7,236 nt of DNA, taken from contig DBWU01000079.1 in the NCBI GenBank assembly GCA_002309395.1, forward strand, positions 10,430 through 17,665. The letters run 5' to 3'. The position numbers were made by a program, and so were the translations under genes. This document shows, one piece after another, positions 1-4,693 of the stretch. Source of the stretch: Oscillospiraceae bacterium UBA1230. GTDB taxonomy: Bacteria > Bacillota > Clostridia > Oscillospirales > Oscillospiraceae. The notes beneath the pieces were generated by a model that saw only the letters and a list, made by a program, of their open reading frames with translations, had not been told where the DNA came from and ran no database searches. Every line of letters begins with the position of its first letter. The stretch's first letter is position 1.

Positions 1-203
1 GGCTTCACCAGCACCACCTTCAGCTGCGTGGTGGCGTGAATATTGACGACCTTACTGCGCCGCTCCTCGGCTCTGCGCTCTTCACGGTGTTCATCGGAGA
101 AGAGCCGGCTTTCACTGCGCTGACGCTCCAGGGGATCGTCTTCAAATTCGTCCTCATCGTCACCGGGACGGAGAATGCTCTTGATATCGTCTATAAAACT
201 CAT
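1..203 (-). CDS. sepF: Cell division protein SepF, N-terminal part (cut by window edge)
   Basis: SepF binds the FtsZ C-terminal tail and tethers the Z-ring to the inner face of the membrane, polymerising into arcs at the division septum. The 67 complete codons in view begin MSFIDDIKSIL, which can form the amphipathic membrane-targeting helix found at SepF N-termini. A highly charged linker follows (about residues 15-50, first acidic, then Arg/Glu-rich), and then the start of the conserved SepF core, KVVNIHATTQLKVVLVK, where the reading frame leaves the window. The ATG at 201-203 is chosen because a strong Shine-Dalgarno AAGGAGG (212-218) sits 8 nt upstream. The gene has its own promoter (266-294) and is separated from the upstream HlyD-like gene by a terminator. 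The core dimerisation and FtsZ-binding parts are not visible. Identification rests on the helix-linker-core layout and the core motif; the neighbourhood agrees. Confidence 0.9.
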   Translation of the reverse strand, partial: MSFIDDIKSILRPGDDEDEFEDDPLERQRSESRLFSDEHREERRAEERRSKVVNIHATTQLKVVLVK

Positions 204-211
204 GGCAAAAG

Positions 212-218
212 CCTCCTT
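212..218 (-). promoter_or_regulatory. sepF ribosome binding site
   Basis: On the minus strand this reads AAGGAGG, a full match to the 16S anti-Shine-Dalgarno complement, 8 nt before the ATG at 201-203. It fixes the sepF start and suggests strong initiation. Confidence 0.88.
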
Positions 219-235
219 ACAAAATATGGGCGTTC

Positions 236-255
236 CGCCGCCTTATCCGGCGGCG
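236..255 (-). promoter_or_regulatory. GC-rich hairpin in the sepF leader
   Basis: Positions 236-242 (cgccgcc) pair perfectly with 249-255 (ggcggcg) around a 6-nt loop, giving a 7-bp all-GC stem. With the promoter at 266-294 and a start near 259, the stem would begin about four bases into the sepF mRNA. No U-tract follows on the minus strand, so it is not a typical intrinsic terminator. A 5'-end stabilising stem-loop, or a leader element affecting sepF expression, is more plausible. The pairing is seen directly; any function is inference. Confidence 0.5.
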
Positions 256-265
256 TCTTCTCCTT

Positions 266-294
266 ATTATCATATATTTTTTTGTTTATGTCAA
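266..294 (-). promoter_or_regulatory. Housekeeping sigma-A/sigma-70 type promoter for sepF
   Basis: On the minus strand a perfect -35 TTGACA (289-294) is followed by a 17-nt AT-rich spacer and a -10 GATAAT (266-271; five of six match TATAAT). The spacer contains an A-run and TATATA. Transcription should begin about seven bases on, near 259, giving a leader of roughly 56 nt before the sepF ATG. It is the only near-consensus promoter I see in the window and lies in a distinctly AT-rich patch of otherwise GC-rich DNA. Confidence 0.85.
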
Positions 295-295
295 C

Positions 296-333
296 AAAAA
301 GGGACAGAAAAGTGAAAATTTTTCTCCCGTCCC
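296..333 (-). terminator. Intrinsic terminator after the HlyD-like gene
   Basis: Read on the minus strand, GGGAC (329-333) pairs with GTCCC (301-305), and AGAAAA (320-325) pairs with TTTTCT (306-311). A GGG bulge (326-328) lies on the left arm and the loop is 8 nt (312-319). A run of five T (296-300) follows at once. The hairpin begins one base after the HlyD stop codon (335-337), and the T-run is one base from the sepF -35 box. It would end the mutS-mutL-miaA-hfq-HlyD transcript. The A/T-rich upper stem and the bulge make its strength uncertain. Confidence 0.7.
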
Positions 334-334
334 G

Positions 335-1543
335 TCAGCGCACGACGATGCCGTCCTCCAGATGGCTGGCGGTGAGTATGACCTCATCGCCCCGGCGCAA
401 GGTGGCGGAATCGGAGGCATTGTCCGCCGGCTGTACCAGCGTATAGCCGCTGCCGCGATACACCACCTCCACCGGCTTGAACCGGGCGGTGATCCCCGCC
501 ACACAGTAAACGCCCAGCACGCCGTCTTGATCCATACGCAGCGCCGAAGACGGGATGCGAAGACCCTCGTAGGTGTGCATGATCAAAGACGCCGCCTGAC
601 GGCGCAGCGTGGTGACCTGGGGCAGATATTCCGTGCAGGATAACACCACCGCCGCCTGTCCGCCCTCCGGCTCACTGACAGATTCCACCGTCACGTCAAT
701 ATCGCGCTCCAAACCCTTGGCCAGCCGCAGCGTAACGATCCGACCCGGACGCAGGATCTCCGCGTACTGCTCGTCCAGCACGGCGGCATAGTACCACGTA
801 TCGCCGTAGATCATCTTGCCCACGTTGCCGGTATTTTCACCGGGTGTGATATGCTGAAGGGACGAGGGCGTTACGGACGGGAGGATCTCCGGCGTGAGGA
901 CCGATTCGTACCCGTCGCACACAGCGGAATAGATCCCCGAAGACGGCGCGGCGATATACTGCGCGCCGGTCAGCGTGGCACGCAGGGCGGAAAGCTCGCT
1001 TTGCACCGCGGAAATGTCCGCCTGGATCTCCTCGGCGGAGGAATACGTATGACTGCGCTTGAGCACGGCGGCTTTCAGCGCCGAAAGCTCGTCCGCCGCG
1101 GCGGAATAGTCGCCGGAGGAAAACTGACGGCGCGCCGAGAGGATACTGCCGGTGATCGTGGTATCCAGCTTCAGCGCGGCGTCGGCGTTGAGATAGGAGG
1201 TATGGGCAAATTCCAACTGCTGGAGCTGGAGCTCCAGCGTTTCGATCCGGGACACGGTATCCAGCGCGGCGGCGCTTTGATACGCCACGGCAATGGTCTC
1301 GCCGGTACCGGCTCTGGCGCCCTCGCTCAAAGTGTGGGTCACCGTGGCGGCGTTGGCATGAAAACTCTCCTCCCGGCGCACGATCCAGCCGGTGAGGGAA
1401 ATGCTGTCCTCGGCGGCGGATTCATAGGTAAGCGTGGTGGAAAACGGATTGTCCAGATACTGGTAGATCTCCACCACGAAATACAGCACCACCGCCGCCA
1501 GCACTACGGCGGACAATAGCTTGAAGGAGAAGGAAGATTTCAT
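335..1543 (-). CDS. HlyD/membrane-fusion-protein-like, membrane-anchored adaptor protein
   Basis: The 402-residue protein has an N-terminal transmembrane anchor (about residues 9-30, Leu/Val/Ala-rich, no lipobox) with the rest expected outside the membrane. Layout fits the HlyD/membrane-fusion family. Two lipoyl-like halves lie at about 62-90 and 193-215 and flank a helical region (about 92-192) rich in Ala, Leu, Glu and Gln that should form a coiled-coil hairpin. Beta-barrel-like sequence follows (about 240-320), then a membrane-proximal C-terminal domain with the typical GLRIPSSAL (328-336) and a closing GDEVILTASHLEDGIVVR (385-402). Family members link an inner-membrane transporter to further export parts, but no transporter is encoded here. 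The start ATG (1541-1543) has GTGAGGTG at 1549-1556, 19 nt after the hfq stop, so it is probably co-transcribed with hfq. Specific substrate and partner are unknown. The family call is good; the function is not established. Confidence 0.78.
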   Translation of the reverse strand: MKSSFSFKLLSAVVLAAVVLYFVVEIYQYLDNPFSTTLTYESAAEDSISLTGWIVRREESFHANAATVTHTLSEGARAGTGETIAVAYQSAAALDTVSRIETLELQLQQLEFAHTSYLNADAALKLDTTITGSILSARRQFSSGDYSAAADELSALKAAVLKRSHTYSSAEEIQADISAVQSELSALRATLTGAQYIAAPSSGIYSAVCDGYESVLTPEILPSVTPSSLQHITPGENTGNVGKMIYGDTWYYAAVLDEQYAEILRPGRIVTLRLAKGLERDIDVTVESVSEPEGGQAAVVLSCTEYLPQVTTLRRQAASLIMHTYEGLRIPSSALRMDQDGVLGVYCVAGITARFKPVEVVYRGSGYTLVQPADNASDSATLRRGDEVILTASHLEDGIVVR

Positions 1544-1562
1544 CGGTACACCTCACGAAAGT

Positions 1563-1805
1563 TCAGCTCGTCTCCTCCTCCGCGTCCTCATGGAGCGGAA
1601 CGCTCCGCATGGGCGCGACGGTGGAGATGGCGTGTTTATAGATCACCTGCTGTTTGCCCTCGCTGTCCAGCACCACCACGAAACAGTCAAAGCCGGTCAC
1701 GGTGCCGCGAAGCTGAAAGCCGTTTACCAGAAACACCGTAACGGGAATGGACTGCTTACGCAGCCGGGTCAGTAAAACGTCCTGTAAATTGTTTGTCTTT
1801 TGCAT
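1563..1805 (-). CDS. hfq: RNA chaperone Hfq
   Basis: Hfq forms an Sm-like homohexameric ring in the cytoplasm that binds small RNAs and mRNAs. The 80-residue protein shows the full Sm fold: NLQD (6-9) at the N-terminus, Sm1 with VTVFLVNGFQLRG (22-34) and GFDCFVVVL (38-46), and Sm2 with YKHAISTV (56-63). The proximal-pocket residues Q8, F42, K57 and H58 are present, whereas position 41, Gln in E. coli and Asn in B. subtilis, is Cys. The distal-face stretch NGFQLRG matches the B. subtilis type rather than the E. coli NGIKLQG. The rim has R14, R16 and K17. The C-terminal tail is short and acidic, ending HEDAEEETS. The ATG at 1803-1805 has AAGGAG at 1814-1819, 8 nt upstream, inside a hairpin described separately. 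The gene lies between miaA and the HlyD-like gene and is probably part of the mutS-mutL transcript. Confidence 0.96.
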   Translation of the reverse strand: MQKTNNLQDVLLTRLRKQSIPVTVFLVNGFQLRGTVTGFDCFVVVLDSEGKQQVIYKHAISTVAPMRSVPLHEDAEEETS

Positions 1806-1838
1806 ATCGTCTGCTCCTTTATCTGTTGTGCAGACGAT
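1806..1838 (-). promoter_or_regulatory. Perfect inverted repeat (hairpin) presenting the hfq Shine-Dalgarno
   Basis: On the minus strand ATCGTCTGC (1830-1838) and GCAGACGAT (1806-1814) are perfectly complementary over 9 bp and are separated by a 15-nt loop, ACAACAGATAAAGGA (1815-1829). The last stem base touches the hfq ATG. Most of the Shine-Dalgarno AAGGAG (1814-1819) lies at the 3' side of the loop, with its final G in the stem. It lies wholly between the miaA stop and the hfq start. In mRNA it would form a stem next to the start codon; in DNA it could be a dyad operator. No T-run follows, so it is not a terminator. The structure is seen directly; regulation is inferred. Confidence 0.65.
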
Positions 1839-1859
1839 CCCTCACGCCGCCTGCCGAGG

Positions 1860-2801
1860 TTAGCATACCCCCTCGGCGGTGAGGATTTCTGTCGCTTTTT
1901 GTAGTCCGGCGGGAAAATTCGGCTCTTTTTCCCAAAAGATCCAGTGAAGGGTCGGATCCCGCCGCAACCACGTTAACTGCCGCTTGGCATACTGCCGGGA
2001 GCGGAGCTTGACCTCCGCCACCGCCTCTTCCACGGTACGCTTTCCCTGCGCCACCGGCAAAAACTGCTTGTAGCCGATCGCCTGCCACGCAGTGGCCGCA
2101 GGCGGCAAACCCAGCGCCAGAAGATCCCGCACCTCCTGCAGCAGACCCTTTTCCACCATGCTCTCTACCCTCTCGTCGATCCGGCGGTAGAGATCGGCGC
2201 GGTCGGCAAACGCCAGCGCCAGCGAAACGGCGCGGTAGCGCGGCGGCGCTTCCCGGGTGCGCCGGTCGTGTTCAGAGATCGTTTCGCCGGTCTCCTGCCA
2301 CACCTCCAGCGCGCGGATAATGCGCTTTTCATCGTTGGGATGGAGCCGCGCGGCGGTTTCGGGGTCTACCTGACGGAGCTGAGAAAGAAGCGCCTCGCCG
2401 CCCTCTTGCGCCATGCGCCGTTCCAGCGCCTGACGCACCGCGCTGCCGCTTTGCCCCGCGGCAAACGCCGTACCCCGGAGCAGCGCGGCGAAGTACAGCC
2501 CCGTGCCGCCCACCAAAATCGGCAGACGACCCCGGCGTAAAACGTCCTGCACGCACTCGTCCGCCGCCGCCGCGTAACGGGACACGGACCACTGCTCTCC
2601 CGGATCCGCCACGGCGATCATGTGATGGGGGACGCCTTCCGTCTCCTCCGGCGTAGGCGCCGCCGTACCCACCGACATACCGCGATAGATCTGCATGGAG
2701 TCCACCGACACCACCTCGCCGCCGTACCGCCTGGCAAGCGCGACGCCCATGGCGGTTTTCCCGGTAGCGGTGGGACCCATGATACAAACGACCGTATCCA
2801 T
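1860..2801 (-). CDS. miaA: tRNA dimethylallyltransferase MiaA
   Basis: MiaA transfers the dimethylallyl group of DMAPP to N6 of A37 in tRNAs that read UNN codons, the first step to i6A/ms2i6A, which stabilises codon-anticodon pairing. The 313-residue protein has the P-loop-like GPTATGKT (9-16), the catalytic segment SVDSMQIYRGM (32-42) with D34, VPHHMI (57-62), VGGTGLY (97-103), GYKQFLP further on, and the C-terminal tRNA-binding stretch RSRQYAKRQLTWLRRD. Length is normal for bacterial MiaA. I chose the ATG at 2799-2801 because AAGAGGG (2811-2817) lies 9 nt upstream and the protein then begins right before the P-loop. An in-frame ATG 36 nt upstream would overlap mutL and add 12 basic residues with no family counterpart. 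The start is 4 nt past the mutL stop, so translation is probably coupled. hfq follows 54 nt later, with no clear promoter between. Confidence 0.97.
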   Translation of the reverse strand: MDTVVCIMGPTATGKTAMGVALARRYGGEVVSVDSMQIYRGMSVGTAAPTPEETEGVPHHMIAVADPGEQWSVSRYAAAADECVQDVLRRGRLPILVGGTGLYFAALLRGTAFAAGQSGSAVRQALERRMAQEGGEALLSQLRQVDPETAARLHPNDEKRIIRALEVWQETGETISEHDRRTREAPPRYRAVSLALAFADRADLYRRIDERVESMVEKGLLQEVRDLLALGLPPAATAWQAIGYKQFLPVAQGKRTVEEAVAEVKLRSRQYAKRQLTWLRRDPTLHWIFWEKEPNFPAGLQKATEILTAEGVC

Positions 2802-2805
2802 ACGG

Positions 2806-4656
2806 TCACGCCCTCTTGAACATCTTTTCGATGTCATATTGGGAAAGAGCGTATTTCACCGGCCGGCCGTGGGGACAGTACGCCACGGCGCCGGACTGTA
2901 CCTGCGCCACCAGCGCCGCCAGCTCCGCAGGGCTGGTATCCATCCCGGCTTTAATGGCGCTCTTACACGCCATGGTGTGCAGCAGCGCGTCCCGTGCGCC
3001 CTCCGGGTCGGCGCCGCCCAGCGCCAGCTTCTCCGCCAGCTCCTCCAGTGCCGAGGGCGCGTCCTCCGGGCGGATATCGGCAGGGATGCGGCGCACCAGT
3101 ACGGTACCGCCGCCGAAATCCTCGCAGGAGAAGGCAAAGGATTCCAGCAACGGCAGATGCTCCAGCACCGCGGTGTATTCCGCCTCCGCCAGATCCACCG
3201 CCAGCGGCGTCAGAAGCGACTGCGCCATCGGGGGCGCGGCGGCGGCGCGGAGCGCGTCAAAGCGGATGCGCTCGTGGGCGGCGTGCTTGTCGATGAGCCA
3301 GACGGTTTTCTTCTCGTCCTCGCAGATGATATACGTTTTGAGCACCTCGCCCACGATCCGCCACGGCTTTATCGCCTCCGGCTCCATGGTCTGCTGCTCC
3401 GGCTGCGGCCGGGGCGCCTTATCCGGCGCGGCAGGCGGCGTGATCTGATAGGTGACCGACTGATCGCCGCGTATGATCTCGGCGGTAAACGGCTTACGGG
3501 GGGCGGCAACGTCACGCATACGGAGCTGTACGCCGCCGGCGGCAGGGTTCGGAGCGGTTTTTGCCCGGGGCGTTTCCTGCGCGGCGGCGCGGTATTCCTG
3601 CGCCGTCATGGTGCGGAAAAAGTCACGGGGCGTTTCCTGCGCGGCGGCGGCAGGCGGCGCGGGGCGGTCCTGGGCGTCCAGCGCGTCCAGCACCGTGTAA
3701 TAGACCGCGTCGAACACCGGCTTGTCGGCGGCGAATTTCACCACCGTTTTGGCAGGATGCACGTTCACGTCCACCTGATCCGGCGGCAGCGTGACGTGCA
3801 GAACACAACCGGGGAATTTCCCTTTCATCATGCGGTTGCGGTACGCCTCCTCCAGCGCCGCCGTCAAGAGCTGGGATTTGACCAGCCTGCCGTTGACGAA
3901 AAACACCTGCTTGCCCCGTGTGCCGTGGCATTGCAGGGGTTGGGATACGAAACCGTCCACGGCAACAGGGCCGGAAACGCCGTGCACGATCAGCAGGCCA
4001 CGGGCGAAATCGCGCCCCAGGGCGGCGTATATGGCGCTTTGCAGCGTACCGTCGCCGGGGGTGTGGAGCACCTCCGCGCCGTCACGCAGAAGGCGGAACG
4101 ACACGTTGGGATGGCTCAGCGCCAGATGGGTAACGATCCCCGATACGGCGGCGCCCTCGGCGGCGTCTTTTTTCATAAACTTCATGCGGGCGGGCGTATT
4201 GTAAAAGAGATCGCGCACCACGATGGTAGTCCCTCCGGGACATCCGGCAGGGCGCACCTCGCCGGCGACGCCGCCTTCCAGATGGAGCGACGCGCCGCTG
4301 TCGGCGCCGGGTACGCAGGAGAGAACATCCACCCGGCTGACGGCGCTGATCGCCGCCAGCGCCTCACCGCGAAAGCCCAGCGTGCCGATGGCGCTCAGAT
4401 CGTCCGCCGTACGCAGTTTGCTGGTGGCGTGACGCAAAAACGCCGTGGGCAGCTCCTCCGGCGCAATGCCGCAGCCGTTGTCGGTGATACGCAGATACGT
4501 CATGCCGCCGTGGGCGATCTCCGCCACGATGGCGGACGCGCCGGCGTCAATGGCGTTTTCCAACAGTTCCTTGACCACGCTGGCAGGGCGTTCCACCACC
4601 TCGCCGGCGGCGATCAGATCCGCCACGTGGGAGGGAAGCTGTTTGATAGCAGGCAT
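2806..4656 (-). CDS. mutL: DNA mismatch repair protein MutL (endonuclease type)
   Basis: MutL is recruited by mismatch-bound MutS and, in bacteria lacking MutH, nicks the new strand itself. The N-terminal GHKL ATPase shows ELLENAIDAG (30-39; E30, N34), DNGCG (59-63) and GFRGEAL (94-100). An Ala/Pro-rich linker (about 330-430) separates it from the dimerisation/endonuclease domain. That domain has DKHAAHERIRFD (456-467), ACKSAIKAG, CPHGRP (594-599) and a closing MFKR, which are the metal-site motifs of nicking MutLs. The first motif departs from the usual D(Q/M)HAxxExxxxE by Lys at the second position and Asp at the last. QSLLTP (479-484) resembles the beta-clamp binding motif of B. subtilis MutL. 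At 616 residues, length is normal. The ATG at 4654-4656 has AAAGGAG (4665-4671) 8 nt upstream. mutL follows mutS by 37 nt and precedes miaA by 4 nt. The linker carries a 24-bp direct repeat. Confidence 0.97.
   Translation of the reverse strand: MPAIKQLPSHVADLIAAGEVVERPASVVKELLENAIDAGASAIVAEIAHGGMTYLRITDNGCGIAPEELPTAFLRHATSKLRTADDLSAIGTLGFRGEALAAISAVSRVDVLSCVPGADSGASLHLEGGVAGEVRPAGCPGGTTIVVRDLFYNTPARMKFMKKDAAEGAAVSGIVTHLALSHPNVSFRLLRDGAEVLHTPGDGTLQSAIYAALGRDFARGLLIVHGVSGPVAVDGFVSQPLQCHGTRGKQVFFVNGRLVKSQLLTAALEEAYRNRMMKGKFPGCVLHVTLPPDQVDVNVHPAKTVVKFAADKPVFDAVYYTVLDALDAQDRPAPPAAAAQETPRDFFRTMTAQEYRAAAQETPRAKTAPNPAAGGVQLRMRDVAAPRKPFTAEIIRGDQSVTYQITPPAAPDKAPRPQPEQQTMEPEAIKPWRIVGEVLKTYIICEDEKKTVWLIDKHAAHERIRFDALRAAAAPPMAQSLLTPLAVDLAEAEYTAVLEHLPLLESFAFSCEDFGGGTVLVRRIPADIRPEDAPSALEELAEKLALGGADPEGARDALLHTMACKSAIKAGMDTSPAELAALVAQVQSGAVAYCPHGRPVKYALSQYDIEKMFKRA
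3566..3649 (-). repeat. Two 24-bp direct repeats, 60-nt period, in the mutL linker
   Basis: Positions 3566-3589 and 3626-3649 are identical over 24 nt, spaced exactly 60 nt start to start. Both copies are in the same mutL frame and encode AAAQETPR, at about residues 337-344 and 357-364 in the linker between the ATPase and endonuclease domains. A shorter degenerate copy between them (around 3594-3603) encodes AQEYR. Because 60 is a multiple of three, loss or gain of one unit would keep the frame and change the linker by 20 residues. The identity is seen directly; instability is inferred. Confidence 0.85.
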
Positions 4657-4693
4657 ACGATCAACTCCTTTGTTGCCGGGATCGCCGGACAGG

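Noticed and set aside
36..446. Plus-strand open frame across the sepF/HlyD junction
   Set aside because: It runs antisense to sepF and to the 3' end of the HlyD-like gene, and covers the minus-strand promoter and terminator. No motif is present.
851..1519. Plus-strand open frame of 222 codons opposite the HlyD-like gene
   Set aside because: It is wholly antisense to a gene with a full membrane-fusion-protein layout. The composition is Gly/Arg-rich and no motif is seen.
1839..1859. Weak dyad (CCTC...GAGG) or a promoter just after the miaA stop
   Set aside because: Only 4 bp pair, no T-run follows, and no -35/-10 pair is recognisable in the 54-nt gap.
2802..2837. Upstream in-frame ATG giving MiaA a 12-residue extension
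   Set aside because: It would overlap the mutL 3' end. The extension is basic with no family match, and the downstream ATG has a good Shine-Dalgarno at proper spacing.
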